A DNA stretch of 64,000 nucleotides from contig NW_019775500.1 in assembly GCF_001039355.2 (NCBI RefSeq), positions 171,559 through 235,558 on the forward strand, written 5' to 3'. Of the stretch, positions 23,101 through 37,256 are shown piece after piece. The notes under the pieces are model-generated. The model saw only the letters and a list, made by a program, of their open reading frames with translations. It was not told where the DNA came from and did no database searches. Every line of letters begins with the position of its first letter. Positions within the stretch are counted from its first letter, which is position 1. The position numbers were made by a program, and so were the translations under genes. The DNA comes from Lingula anatina. Its lineage: Eukaryota > Brachiopoda > Lingulata > Lingulida > Lingulidae.

Positions 23101-25010
23101 ATTAGTGTGAGTGGCGGATTGATTGTGTAAATCTAGCCTTCACTTGATGTATGTTTTCAATAAGCATTTATCTTCTGGTCAATGGGCAACTCTGCATGAA
23201 GTGTTTAGATAACAGGCAAGTAGAAAGAAATATATAACCTAAGTGTAAACTGGTGCCTGATTTAGTGCAATTTTTGGTGATGTCAAAGGGTCGAAACTAA
23301 AATAGATGAACTGATTGATTGATTGATTGGTTAATTCATACTGTAGTTAAGAAATGGTGAAATCTGCTGCAAACAATTCAGCATTTTTACTCCTAGAACA
23401 GTATGTGTAACTAGTTACTGTTACCTACTCATTCATTCACAGTAAAGACAAGCATGATTTTGCAGTTTGTTCTATGTGTTTCTGCCCAGAAAAAAATTTA
23501 GAAAATTATTTTTGGTTGGATTGTTTGAACTGTTTGAGCAACTATTGTAAAGAGCATTGCACTAATACATTGAGATAGAAGATGTTAAAGGCACAACATA
23601 CTGCATCTTCATTATTTTAAAGGGGGTCTTGGCGATATCGGGCAAAAAAAACATATTAAAAGTGAAAAGATTAGAAAAAAATCTTATCAAGTATGTTTCA
23701 TGAATTCAGTTCTGAACTGACTGCTTTTGAATGACATAGTCAATAATGTATAAACAAGGGTGTCCCATAATTCTCTTGAAATGCATTGTGCAGGACTGAA
23801 AAAAATTGTTTTTCCCCCAAATATTGATCTTGATAATCTATCATTCGATTTTTTCTCAATGTTTTGTTAAGGGTATGCCTTGGTGTTAATGACAAAATTG
23901 GCAAAATTTCTGGGAAAAATCTGCCACATGCTGTATATATTTTCTTTGGAATATAATGTTTTATCATGAACGTTTGTCAAAACAGCAATTATGTAATCGA
24001 AACCTGTTCTAATGTTGAAATAAGAGTTTGAATCATAAGAAAAATGATCTGCTGTCCAAGGACACGGCACCAGTGACAGGAGTATATATAGAAGACTCAT
24101 AGACAGAGGGTACAGGGGTGGGTGGAAAGAACCACCCTTTCTTTTGGCAAATAGGTCCACTCTGACTCAAAGTCAAGTTCTATACCATTTCTCAAGTTGA
24201 ATCAGCCATAGGGGTATAAAGATCCACCTTTGAAAAAAGTCTTTAAAATTGCTGGCTACAGGCCTGTCTTATCGCTGTTCAGCCAATTCTGTGAGCATAG
24301 ATCACTATTGATTTTGGTTTTGCAATCTTTACATGTAAAGTATTAGCAAAGCAAAAGCAATTCCTCTCTCATCCACAAATGTGACAGAAATGTTTTAGAA
24401 ATAGAGATGGATTAATAACTGTTAACCATATCTTTATGCTGGTTACTGAGATGAGAGATCGTAAAGATGATGATTTAGACCAGGCAGAGTTGTTTATATC
24501 AAAATTGAATAATATTTATCGGTCTTAGTTCTGTACTTGTAATGTTGTACAAATCCAAGGCATGCTCAGATGTCCAAAGTGCTCTGTAAAATGTTCAGAT
24601 GAAAGTGAGTGCAGAAAAAAATCAAGGTTTTACAGCAAAGCCACTGCAAAATCTTGAAATTCAGAGTTCCCTTTGCTTGGTAAACTATAGCTCCTATTTC
24701 GGTAAAACAGGTTTTTCATTGTCTCCTGTGGAATGATGAAAAAAAATAACACATTGTCAAGCCTAAGTCAGTCACATCAAGACCTTTGGAGGAAAAGTCT
24801 AAACATGCCACACGTTTAGTTTCTTGGAAATGATATGATATATTTTCATAGTGAAAAGCCAGGAGAGTGTGCTTCACTGACAAATCTCTCTTCTGCTCAC
24901 TTAGGGATTTCTGCTTACTCACACGTATCTTTGCTCACTCACAAATATCTCCATTTACTTCCACACATCTCCAGATGTCTGATCATACTACAGTTGAACC
25001 CTGAACCCCA
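20177..25010. other. Intergenic, no gene recognised
   Basis: AT-rich sequence (about 4.8 kb) without an exon-like frame flanked by good splice sites that I could see. Short frames in 23.7-24.9 kb lack protein character. Untranslated exons of the downstream cyclase gene could lie here undetected. Confidence 0.4.
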
Positions 25011-25112
25011 GTCTCAGTGTGTGTCATGTCTCCTCTTGCTTCCAACATACTCGTAAAATCACCAGATTTTCTGTATTCTACTCAATGCCAGGAGGAGGCA
25101 TGTTCATTCGTT
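25011..25112 (+). mobile_element. MITE 'GGGCTCATTCCC' family, internal fragment E
   Basis: About 100 bp matching the interior of copy B (27.5 kb): CTCCTCTTGCTTCCAACATA, then ATCACCAG-TTTTCTGTATTC and TACTCAATGCCAGGAGG. The terminal inverted repeats are absent, so this is a truncated relic. Confidence 0.6.
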
Positions 25113-26688
25113 AGTACGTTTGGACTACCTAGTATAATAGTTTCAGGGTGCACACATTCATATCAGCAGTATACTTTAGCAGAACAGTCTGTACTGGTAC
25201 ACTTTGAGAGACTGACAACTTAATAGCCTGGCTGTTACGCAGAAGTCACACAATCCACTCTCTGATCAGTTATCAAATTGAACAAAGGTTTAATTTTTTC
25301 AGATAGATTGGTCGTTTAGAGCATGGAGGCTACATTAAGGTGATCTTTACTTAATAGCCCAGTCTGTTAAGTTGCCAATTTCTGAAAATGTAGCAGTATA
25401 GTCTATCTCAGTTAAGTAGACCACTCCATGTGTGAAGGGCCTAAAATGTTTGTTCTCATGTTTTTTTTTTCTGTTCATTGACGCAATTTTGCTTGCTCAT
25501 ATAATTATATATCTCTGCTTACTCTCTGGCGTCCTGTCTGCTTGGAGGGTCAGTGCCTTGGGAAGGGAAACAGATACTCTGAAAGGCTCCAGAGAAATGG
25601 AGCTGTCAGCAGATTTCTGCTTTAGGTAATGAATAATAACCAGTCTTAATTGATTTGAGGCATGCTCATCACGGGCAGACAGATACATGATGATATGAAT
25701 AGTGAAAGCAGTATTGGTAAATATGATTATGTTCCATGATGGAATAGCTCATTATTTTCAGTTTGCTTTGGGAAGTTGAGTTTATGTTTTGAGTATCACA
25801 GTATGCATACTTATCTATAAACCAGGCTTTATTAATTTTTGATCACCTTATCTCATAAGGTTCAGTCAATTTGAGAAATCTCTTTGCAGCATAAGCTTAA
25901 GTAGTGTTTAATCTTGTTTTCTTACCAGCTAATAGATGAACACATACTATATGCCACACTGCATTATAGAATTGATCAGTTTATACTACATTTGTCTATA
26001 TTTAATTTTGTAATGTGAATAAGACATGTCCTAAATACCTCAAGGAAAGGTGAATTATTTCTTTTCTTTGCCTAAGTGGTTTAACTGCATATTGTTTGGA
26101 TATGTTGATAATGTATACTTTGAATGTTTAGAAAGTAAAAGACTTTGAATCAACAATTAATGTCCTGTTGGATAAAGTTAGTTTTAATGACATCTTATAT
26201 TCACAAATTAAGTTGATTACTTCAAGTGATTTCTGTACTCTTTGCTATATTTGTCTTCAATTGTTTTGCACAAGATAAATATTTGGTTTGCCATCAAGCA
26301 AGATTTATTAAAATGCACTGAGAACTGAATTAGCTGTTTTTTTTAATGTCCTGGAGACTTAGTTGTTTTGACTGAAACAAATAGCTCATGGAGATGAAAT
26401 TGGAAAAAAAAAAGTAAATTCTTAGTGCACTGGTTTTGTAGCAATCATCCATCCATTTCCATATCCCTGATGACACATATGCATATTTCTGGATCACAGA
26501 GAACCTTTTTAGTTTTAGCTGTGATCCATTGTTTTTTAAATGAGGAAATATTTACTTCCCAATTTTAGGTAAATACTAGTATGAGATTTTCCTGGTCTGA
26601 TGGTAATTGCCTTGTTTGAAATGCATTTTCAACCCTCTTTGGACAATTGGTATAGATTATCTTGCATGAAAAATTGGCATTTTCGTAA

Positions 26689-26715
26689 AGGGAACAGTTC
26701 ATTGAACTGTTCCCT
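26689..26715. repeat. Perfect 27-bp palindrome
   Basis: AGGGAACAGTTCA and TGAACTGTTCCCT are exact reverse complements around a single T. A perfect 13-bp dyad is unlikely by chance at a given site. It contains GGAACAGTTC half-sites that loosely resemble steroid-receptor or other dimer-binding sites. No gene is adjacent, so function is unknown. Confidence 0.6.
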
Positions 26716-27424
26716 ATAATCAGAATTGTTATCAAATTTATTCTTGAGGCTCTGAGTGTTTTTGTTCAATCTCATTTAAACTGACAGCCAGCTTGTCAGT
26801 TACTTTTACCCCACTTTCAGTTAGTGGTCAGCTTCAAGTCCTAAGAAATACAGTATCAAAACTCATGTCAAGTTAGTGCTTTAGAATAATTATTTTTCTT
26901 ATAAATGAAACCCAATCGCAGTTTGAGGAATGCCAAGGCTTCTGAGATTTTGGCTTCAAATCATTTGTATATAAAATGTCTTTTCATGTCACGCAGCATT
27001 TTTTAAACTGCCTGCTAACTTGCATGTACACCCTAGCAATCCCATATTACTCACTGGGGGTAAATGGACTTCCCTTGTTCACTATCCTAGCTATGTTTCA
27101 TGTATGTTAGGGGACAAAGTCTTAAAGTGTCAAATTTTATTTCTATTAGTAAAGAATATTTGAGATTACCAGTTGTTTTTTTTTTTTTTTATGTCCACCC
27201 ATGTTTCTGTTGGCTTCCTGGTTACTGTTTTTTAATTCCTATAGACATGATGTATCGTATGGGTTAGAAGTCCTATTTTCTCAATTTTTTGAAAGATTGG
27301 AAATATTATATCTTTCTTTTGGTAGAAGGCAACCTAAGCTCTCCTGGCTCTACAATTTCAACCTTGTAGAGCCTGTTATGGACAGTGATGGATTCTTCAG
27401 TTTAAAATAATTAGTGGAAGCTAT

Positions 27425-27676
27425 GGGCTCATTCCCAGTGAAACTATTGTTCCTATATATACACAGCTATATACAGCTCTGCTCAATGCAATTGGATCAA
27501 CAGGTTAACATGCCTCCTCTTGTTTCTAACATACTCATAATATCACCAGCTTTTCTGTATTCTACTCAATGCCAAGAGGTGTTCTAATTAATTTGTTAAT
27601 ATAACTGCATTTTGTGAGCATCCCCACAGAGTCGGATCCATCTACATAAAACTATAGTTCCATTGGGAGTGAGCCC
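27425..27676 (+). mobile_element. MITE 'GGGCTCATTCCC' family, copy B
   Basis: The element begins GGGCTCATTCCCAGTGAAAC and ends GTTCCATTGGGAGTGAGCCC. It is 252 bp long, with arms of about 50 bp. The interior reads CCTCTTGTTTCTAACATACT. It is noncoding and a good full-length reference for the family. Confidence 0.85.
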
Positions 27677-29589
27677 TTTGCCAAATAAACTGAAAAAATT
27701 AAATGTGACATAGGGAAATTCATAAAGAAAATAAAGAGTTGATCTGTTAAATTCAAATTCACTGCAGTGACTGCTGTCATAAGTGAACCTGTTTGAAATT
27801 TCAAGTGTTGACTCTCTACAGTTGGCAGAATAATAAGATACATAGATATTCATTGACACATTTAGGTAAAGGAAAGGCTCAACGAATTAAACTTTTTAAA
27901 TATAAGAATTGACTTCTCATGCAGCTGAATCTTGCTGAAAGTGCATATAACCTTTCTGAGTAAAATGTATCAGTTTACTCTAAAAAGAAGCAAGGGAAGT
28001 CTCTGTATCAACTATTTAAGTGGTGTGTGACTCTATGTCCTTGGAAGCAATTTCGCTTTATAATCATCTCTATTTTCTTTGAAGGTCTACTGGGAAATGG
28101 TCGAATGTTGGTGGCTTATGGGTTGAAAAGTATGCTGTCTGCAAAGTGTCAGTTTCTGCTTACATAGTTGGAATGGTTTATTTCTGTCAAGAGAAAAAAG
28201 TATGGAAACTGAAAGAAAAAATGTTAACTGCTTCTTAAGGGTACTTTCAGGATTAGACAAAATCTCCAAAATGACTGTCTTTACGTACATGTTTTGGATG
28301 ATAGAAGAATCTTCAGTACTGACCAAATTAGCTTGCATTTATATAAATGTCATTTTACGGATGATATCATAATTGCAATTATGGGATAAAAATTGCAAAA
28401 TCAGTTTATCAAGTCTCTCCTTAACTTGAACACCAACAAACACCAATTTAATGCCAAATTAATGACACTATTGAGTACTGAAAAACCAAGCCAGCGATAT
28501 TTTTTAAACATCACCGTTCAGATTTTATCATTAAAAAGGCAAAATAACGCCTTTCTTCAATGAATCATTGTAATTAGGGGCTCAGAACTCCATGACAAAA
28601 ACATTTAAACCAAAATGACACTCAGGATTGAAGCCCATACATTTGTCATTTATGTTATTAGATCTTGTATGGAGGTGAAGTTACGCTCCATACCGATTGT
28701 TATTTCACCTCAAAATAAAATGTTCTTAAACTGATGATAAATGCTCTGAGGTGCTTATGCTTAACAATGAGAAATTTGAATGCTAATATTTAATATTTTG
28801 GATGGGATTTTTATTGCTTTTAAACAGCAAAATGATAGATGCATTATCGAATAATTGGATGAACGAAAATCCTCATTTACAGTATTTTGATGATAATTAA
28901 CCCTTTTTGTGTTTTTTCTCTCCCCCCCCCCAATCTCTTCACATTGGATACTATACAAATTCCCAGGTTTGGGAGTATTTCTGCAAATTTAAGTATTAAC
29001 CTTTTGTGAAGGTATTTGCCCAATCCCTTAACTCAGTATTTATAGGCAAATATTTTAATTTTTAGATATATCAATTGCTTGTCTATTCCCATGCCTATAA
29101 GAGGGGTGGTTAAAAATCATCTCAGGTTGCCATCCCCTAAGGACTTGTATATTGAGATGAGCATATTTGTTCATTTTCATTTTACAGACTGTCAAAAAGT
29201 TAGATAACCAAAGGAAATGCAAAGATCCATTTGGAAGCAATTTCCTGTAGTATAATGAAACAGAACTAGAACCAGTTTGGAACTTTACCAACAAGTTAAA
29301 GACAAACATTGTATGTAAATATGTATATATTTTACACATACATGGCTGCAGATAAGGATTTTCGAAAAATCGACAAACTCTTCCTCCTGTATCAATTCGG
29401 CAGTTAGAATGTGGTATCAGAAAACACTGATTAGTGCCATGTGCCTGTATAGATAAGTCATTATACAGACCATTAAATTTAAAGTTCAAGGAGGCAAAGT
29501 AGTGACCCTTTTAATTGGGGTGGAGTTGGGCTTTGGTGAACATTTTTAAATCTCAGAAATTTGGGCTCTGGCACTCTTCTGCAACATAT
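27677..29589. other. Intergenic, no gene recognised
   Basis: AT-rich noncoding sequence. The longest open frame (29055-29489, minus, 144 codons) does not look like a protein and lies in unremarkable DNA. Confidence 0.4.
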
Positions 29590-29840
29590 CCAGGACATGG
29601 ACAAAATTACAAAGGGACTAGAAATGCGGCATCTTCCTTTAAAGACATCTGCGTTTGAGTAGACATTCGCCCATTGTCTCCGATAAGCGATATGCTCGCT
29701 ACCTGTGTGGGAGGTCACGTGATCTGAATGCAGATGGTTTCACGAAGGGCTCGCACTAATCCTTTGATCTTGCTCCGTGTTTCGAGTCCTTTCATTATTA
29801 TGTCCAAGTCTAGGACAACAAGTATAACGGCATTAAAAAA
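29590..29840. promoter_or_regulatory. CpG-denser patch with TCACGTGA E-box
   Basis: About a dozen CpG dinucleotides fall in 250 bp, far more than in the flanking kilobases. A palindromic E-box TCACGTGA is at 29715-29722. It could be a promoter or enhancer of an unrecognised transcript, or an old insertion that has kept CpGs. No neighbouring coding exon supports a specific gene. Confidence 0.3.
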
Positions 29841-31558
29841 AATTGACTGTAGACAGATTTATGTACCTGGGTATTTATTTCATGTACCACAGTGTTTCGA
29901 AAAGGAAAATATACAATGAAATAGCTTTCAGGGGAATAAGGAAGCAACGATTTTCCTTTATGCTTGGTAATCACATTCATGTATCTGTGTGCTTTTCCCA
30001 TTTCAGTATCATCGAAACTGAAATTTGATGCTGGTTAATTGCGAGTTAAAATTATAGGTTTTCATGTTGTTTGTTTTCATACATGACAACTATTCAGGCT
30101 ATTTATAATGGAAAATTCAGAGTTCTCATCTTCCCTATCATTCTCTTTATGAAGCTACTAATTAAATAAACATATATTGCTGCCATTGATATAAACTAGA
30201 AAGCAAAGCTGGGAAATATACAGACACTAAAAAAAAAAAAAAAATACTACAAAAAGAATTGTGTATATTTGGAAAGAACCTGCATCCATTTTTACTGAAC
30301 AAAGCCACCCAGAAAATTTCAAGTAAAAGATGTTTTTTGGCAGTTATAGGGTGAACAATAGATGTGTCAGACAGTGACAAACTGGCAGCAATGACAACAT
30401 AGACAGACAGTGATCAAAATATGAAGTGATACATATTGTGTCTGTATATAAATTATTACATGAATAAATGGTCAACTTTTTTCATTTTAAAGTCATAATT
30501 GATGAAAAAAAATCTTTTGGTTTTGTATCTTAATGTACTTGAAAGATTCATCTCATACAGTGATAATGCTTGTCGAATTCTGATATCTGGAGAGCATGGA
30601 AGCTAGGCTTAAGAATGCACATCAAGGTAATTGAGATAAAATGTTTGCAAAACAACATTTTGATTTCAAACATGTATTCATTTCTTTTTTTCCCACACCT
30701 CTGTATAACTGTTATGACTGTCATACTATAGAATGGCTCATTTAGAGCAGGGAATTCCTGTCAAAATGCTTATGATGATTTGCAATTTTGCAGTGCTCAA
30801 GAAAGAAGTGCGGTATGCAACATAATTTTAAAGAATTTCCAAGAAGTTTTTTAAAGTAAGTATTGAAACCAAACTATTTTATAACTTGTATTCTCATTTT
30901 TCCTAAAATAAAGAAATAAAAGTTGAGCAAGATAGGACAGTTTTTGTGACAATGTAATGCAAGAGATAATAGGTATTTTTATAATTGAACCAGTCTCTTT
31001 GGCAGAGAGTTTAGAAAGTAAAACAACTTCTTTATGGGAGCTGAGACTACATGTATGAATGAAAACAGTTGTTGATAGGTGTCATAAATGCTCTGATATA
31101 TGTTTAACAAAAAGAATTGAAAAGGAGACGCCTGTATTCTGGAGTTCAATATTGGGTGTGATGTACTGGCAGGAATGTGTTATGTTACAAGTGAAAACAA
31201 TTTAAATGTAAAAGATATACAGTTTATACAACAGAGTCCAAGCTTTGTGAACCATTTAGAGCAAAAAGAAGCATGTCTAGTGTTAAAAAGAAATTAAAGG
31301 CTTATACTTCCTACAGAGGTTCAAATGTGTCACCATTCTCTGATGGCATTAGGGCAACCCCATATTGATTAATAATATGTAGTAAATGGAATGGCTCCAC
31401 TGATGTTGCAGTGTTTGTAAGAAATTTAACTATTACACAACTGATACTATGTAAGTTAAAATAAGTTATAAAAAGTCAAAGAAAGCTGAATACAAAATCT
31501 TTCATATCTTCATAGCCTCTTTTTTGCACTGGAATATCTGGTTGATATCTTATCCAAG

Positions 31559-31921
31559 TCACCTCTGTGCAAATTCACATACATTATATTTAGTGTCAAG
31601 AGGTAGACAGCCATTGGACTGTGTCCATAACTTAGAGCATAACTGAGCACTTTCTTTTGGTGGTTGATCCTTGAGACACGGACATAGGTACAGATCATAG
31701 GTATATATGTCACTGATGGGCTTGCTCCAGTTGCTGCCTTCTTCCAAGCACTTGTTGCATCTAATTTGGTAGCTCAGTCTTGTCTTGTCAACTTTGAAAT
31801 GAAACTTTGACTGACCAACAGTTCTAGACCCGTTTCAAGCTTGGTCCATCTTCCATATGGCAAACATGGCACAGTCACCCCAGCCTGCATTGTTCAATAA
31901 GGGTGAACATTGATGAAATGC
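31559..31921 (-). pseudogene. Unrecognised Cys-rich coding remnant with one in-frame stop
   Basis: On the minus strand a 120-codon frame is open except for one TGA (31837-31835), in AT-rich DNA where such length is uncommon. Upstream of the stop it reads NAGWGDCAMFAIWKMDQA. Downstream come CNKCLEEGSNWSKP, YTYDLYLCPCLKDQPPKE and CSKLWTQSNGCLP, ending CEFAQR and a stop. The Trp, Cys and Gly content and even spacing of cysteines look like a secreted or extracellular domain. A TAG precedes the first codon and could be a splice acceptor. I do not recognise the family. It may be a decayed gene, a retro-copy fragment, or chance. Confidence 0.35.
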
Positions 31922-34900
31922 CTACCATCCTAAGAACATAAATTGGTTTTGGTGACCTAGTCAGTTTATAAAATAGGTAGGAACGGACAGAAGCACCTCA
32001 AGTGGAAGGCATTCAGGTGCTTCTCCTGCGAAGTGGAGATGGTCCAGCTAGGATTCACTTCAAAACAGAACAGTGCTCACAATGCATGCATGAAACACAG
32101 CAATTTTGATCTTGGTGGTGGATTTCTTATTATCACAGACACAAGAAAAAATACTGGCCATATTGGTTGCCACCATTCTGATTCAACCCCTCCCCCCACC
32201 TCACCTCCATCCCCTGGGTTCTGTGCCCAGCAAAATGTTGTCAGTGATAAGCAATGAGGAGTTTTGATAGGTAAAATGGAAATGACATACAGGTGAAACT
32301 CTGTGGCCACACTGCATTACTTTTGGCATCTTCAGCCTGATACAGAGGCTGAGGTCATTCATAACACATAATTAAGAACTGGCCCAGAAGGACATCTACA
32401 TCATTTTGCACTTATTTTTTCTTATAATAGTTTATAGTTGTATGAATATCACCATTTTGTACCAAGAATTTTTGAAACATGACAGAAAACATGCACATAA
32501 AACATCAGGTTCAACTTATGTCCAAAGTGTTCCTCAATGAAATAACATTTTCTCGGTTATTTATTCAACAACACTTTCAGCTTAGATTTTTGCTTTTTAA
32601 GATTGCCAGCTAATGCATATATATTTATGTGAAGCAAATTACAACTTTTCAAAAGCAGTGTAAATAATTTGGCTGAATTGGAATCCCTGAAGACAAGCAG
32701 AGCAAGGACCTCTAGTTTAACGCACCAGGCAGACTGAGTAACTGAGTAAATCTGACAGGTAATCTCGTAATACCTGATGTGAAATTACATTGTTTCGTTC
32801 CTGCTCCTACGATCAGTGTTTTCTCAGTGGATGCTTTCAGAACCCTGGTGGCTGGAACATTTTCAGTGGTCGCACGTCAGTTTAATTTCTTTCCCAGCGA
32901 GAGAGAGAGAAAGAGAGAGACAGAGATCCTATGTGCATGGATGCCATATGAAAGGTGCCATGGTACCAAGAGCTCACTGAGTTTATTGGCAAGCCTGGAG
33001 ATGGATGGTCACCAGTGATTTATGTGGTCTGCTGTATGCCTGTAGAGGATCATTATGGTCAATTTTCTTTCACTTTCTTACACGTCAATGTCAGTTGATT
33101 AATTCCAAGAAACAAATGACTGTGTCATTAAGAAGTGAGGAACAATATAGGTATTACAAGTAGGGGTCCTTTTTTTTCTTCAATTTCCTTTGTATTTGAT
33201 GTATAGTAGACTCATGTTAAACTTATAAAAAAGCTGATATTGCAACAAAAGCTATTCCTGAGGAGGACATAAATTACATGGTGAAAGGAGCTTTAAACAA
33301 AGGAATTCTGAAGAACGAACATTTTTATAAACAGCTTTGGGAATCTATAGATCTTATGGCCGATGAAATGTATTAGTATATGTAAGTAATATTTAGTGAA
33401 CTATTTGACTGTGTTTAAATATATACTATGTAAGGGAATATAGTGATGTTAGGGTTGGATATCAACAGTAGTGTGGTAAAAGTACTCCAACATTTCAACC
33501 AAATGTCACAGGTGGAGTGTATAATTGTTTTGAAGAACAGCTAGGAATGGGTAGTTGAAATAAGCCAATAAAAATGCATTTACTTATAATAATGAATTTA
33601 ATAAGTCAGTTCAGTCTTTGATTTATTTTTTTATTATTATAATTCCTTTTATTTGATATATCACAAGGAATAAGATCATTCACTCTTTAGGGGATTGAAT
33701 GCTCCCCTTTTCATAAACAAACGCTGTGCTAGTAGCATTATGCATGTTTCTGCCTTCGTTAATTAAGTGATATCTGGTTAGTAATAAAGAGTTTCAGCTA
33801 AGTAATCATTAACACATTTGTTATTGGCTTCAGTTAATGAAGACTGGCTTGTTTAACAGATGTAAAAGTGTTATGATTCACAGACAATTAGTACAGCTTT
33901 ATATGACAGATATAGTATTGAATAAGCTATAATTATAATTTGATAGATTGTCTGAGTGAATTTTATAATTAACAAGCACAAGCAGCTAACTGGTCATTAA
34001 AAGAGCACTTGCTAATCTCTCATGTTATCTTCATGAGATTTTATTGCTGTGGCTATTCTGTGAATTTAGCCTTTCGTAGGATTGAGCAGCTCAAAAATGT
34101 TATTGATGACATATTCATTTAGTCAAAGTAATCAAATGTACTGTACCTCCCTTTTATTTTACACAAATTATGCCCACATGCTGTTGAATATGGACTTATT
34201 GGAGCATTATCAATCAGCATGGTAAGCCAATCATTGTTCATTTCTCAATACTACTGGGCTATGATTGATGGGTATTGGCTAGCCACACAATAAAGTTCAA
34301 CTCACCTCATTAAAGGATTGTTAACACCACTTTCTAGTACACGGACATCTAAGCCAGAAAAGGTGTGGCACTTTGAAAGAAAACGAGGTTTGCAAGTATG
34401 TTGTAAGTCATGTTTTGGGTAAAACAGAAATAAACGTGTGTGGTATAAGGTAATTTACATAGCAGGTAGTTACAGGTGAACAGTATATTAGGTAGAGTTC
34501 AGTGTCAGGTAGAGTTCAGGTAGTTATAAGTGACAGGTAAGTTGTATACCTACTCAATGTAAAGATAAGTAACACAGGTATCATGAACAATATGGGCAAG
34601 AAAGATTGATGTAGATAAAAGGACCATATTTTTGTAGTGTTGAGATCAGGATGTGTATTATGGAAAAGGAGAACATGCAGGAATGAGGAAAACCAGATGA
34701 TAACTCTTTCCAAAAAAAGAGGTGGAGATCTGGAACACTTAATTTGGCATTACATCATTTGATTCCACAGTTTCAGAGAGCATTGGAAACTCACCTCTCG
34801 ACTGTCAACAGGATGCTGGAAATGGCAGTGGCTTGCTGTTAGTAGAGTGAGTAGGTGAGTTTCAGTGTCCTAGGGGAAAGTCTACTATAAAGAGTAAAGC

Positions 34901-37256
34901 ACTTTTACCTTAGCTGACCCAGCTAGTTATATTTCAGCCAGCAGCACTATGCCTTGATTATGCACTTAATTTATTGGTAATGTGTGTTCTTCATTGTAAT
35001 AGGCATTCTTCCATAGATAAGACAACAGAAAGATAAGATTTTGAAATATAGTTTTGAAAATGTTGGTCTAAAGATATTTTCTTGACTATCAAATATATTA
35101 ATTATATGATAAATTAACTACAGAGATTTCAGGACATTACATTTGTTGTATGCACTCAGAGACCAGAAGGATGATCTATAGGTACCGTTAGATGAGTGAT
35201 GTTTGTGTCCTGATCTAATGAGATCTTTAGAAAAGGACTATATCATATTGTATACAATGTATATATATGTATGTAATACATAAATCAATGAGGTGTCCAT
35301 GACATGCACGAGTGCTTAACACAAGTTGATGCCATGTAGGACACAGTGCTAATGAGTGGTGTATCTGACTTCTACAACAGCTAAGGACCTGAGCAATAAA
35401 CGTAACTCATTTATAGGCGATAAGTGTGTATGCAAGATGCACCACAGCTGGATCTTTTGTAACTAACATCCGTTGTGGCATAAAGGAAATGGGATGGTGT
35501 AATTTAATTATTTATTGACAAATTTGTTACTGACTATTTAAAGGATGTGGCTGACAATTTTTTTTTTTTTTTTGCAAAATGGTTAATGCCTGACAAATGG
35601 TTAGTTCCTGTCTCCAAGGCCTTGCAGTTTCTTCAACCCCGTGTGCCTTACAGAAAATGGCTTTTGTCATTCAGTTTTTGTCTATTCCTTTTAAAAAAAT
35701 AACCATTGCTATTTTTATTCTATTTTTATTTCTTGCTACCTGGAAATACAGTAATTTTGTAATATTTTCCGAAGTCTGGTTGTTATTGTAGAAGCATGTT
35801 TTTCATCATGAAGCATTATGCTGAAGAATATGACAAAAAGTAATAGAGTGTCCATTTTAGGGAAAGTTCATGAGTTAGTCCAAAAAATTGCAGCTGTTGA
35901 AAAGATGGGAGACTGGTGATTAACTTTAACAAGATAGATTAATGAACACAGTGATATTGTTGGTTACAACAGTCAAGATTGATTGAAGGTGTATTTATAA
36001 CGTATTCATAACAAGGAGGGAATTAACTTGGATTGATCAGACAAAAATACCAGCCATTTACTTCTAAATTATCCATTCTGTAATTGCGATGGAGGTTGTT
36101 GATTGCACACAGGTGAAAATAGGACAATGACTGGAACATTTGTGCTTGAACAACCTAAATTACTGTAGTTGTGAGAAAGTCAGCCTATATACTATATACA
36201 CTTCTTTCTCTCAACTGACCCCCCCCTCCCTCCATTTGAAAAAAATTATTTGCTTCAGAATTGAATTGTGTAGATATGATTCACAGGAGAAGGGTGACTG
36301 ATGAAGCCTTGAATAGAATAATATTATCTAGTTCATCACATGGATACCATATGGTTACCTCTGTATCACTTTATTGTGTCTCTCCACTGTTACCTGGCAT
36401 AACGCAGCAAGTCTGAAACCAGGAAGTGTGGTTTACTGACTGTGAAACACTTGATGAATTCCAATTACAGTGACACCAGAAAGTAATCTAGTCATTTATG
36501 CTGGAGTTCTGCTTGCCATTCAAAAGAGTCATATTTATCTCACCTGTGCACGTTGGCATCCCCTGCTTAGTCTGAGCCAAAACATCATATCTTATATCTA
36601 TTTTCATGTCATTAAATCTACATGTATCTTTTTTCTAACTGTTTAAGTTTTGAAGATAAGTTCTGTTAGTTGTGTCATTGATGAGCTCCATTTGCACCCC
36701 CAACTGACCATGTTAGTATGTGACAGCTAGCAGTACTCCAGGCTTTACACTGTCACTATTTTTCACGAGTAAGTGGAATCTAGGAATTCAATTATGTATG
36801 GTAGCATCAGTGACAGACTTGCCTAAACATCGGTATGACAGCAGGATGCCATGCGAAAAAAGATGGGATTTCCCAGATGATCCAGAAATGATGAAATAAC
36901 AAATTTGACCAACCTGTTATGCATGAGTGAAAAGATTTCTTGACACTGCTATTTGGTTTTAGAAATTGTTTTTATATCATGCTTTAAGATAGGGCCCTTC
37001 TGATAATTTTATACAAATTATCCATTTCTCCCCTGAAAATATGTTGTAATATACTCAGCAAATAATCATTTAAAAATCTGAAGTTAATCATCTGCAGCAA
37101 TTGCTATTTTCTATGATATCATGAGGATTTTAAAGACAAATACTATTCATTTTAAAGACAAGGGATAAAAAAAGTTTTCAGTTATGTCTGTCAAGTAATT
37201 TTCAAAGAGTTGGCAGCTGTCGCATATACAAGTTATAAGTTAGAGAGAACATGCAC
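31922..37256. other. Intergenic, no gene recognised
   Basis: AT-rich DNA with a (GA)n-type purine run near 32900-32925. No supported exon. Frames at 32.0-33.0 kb are low-complexity or proline-rich by composition and not convincing. Confidence 0.4.

Noticed and set aside
29055-29489. 144-codon open frame, minus strand
   Set aside because: It does not resemble any family and has no neighbouring exons or promoter clues.
32779-33018. 79-codon plus frame with an Arg/Glu-rich stretch
   Set aside because: The charged stretch comes from a GA-type simple repeat; no splice or domain support.
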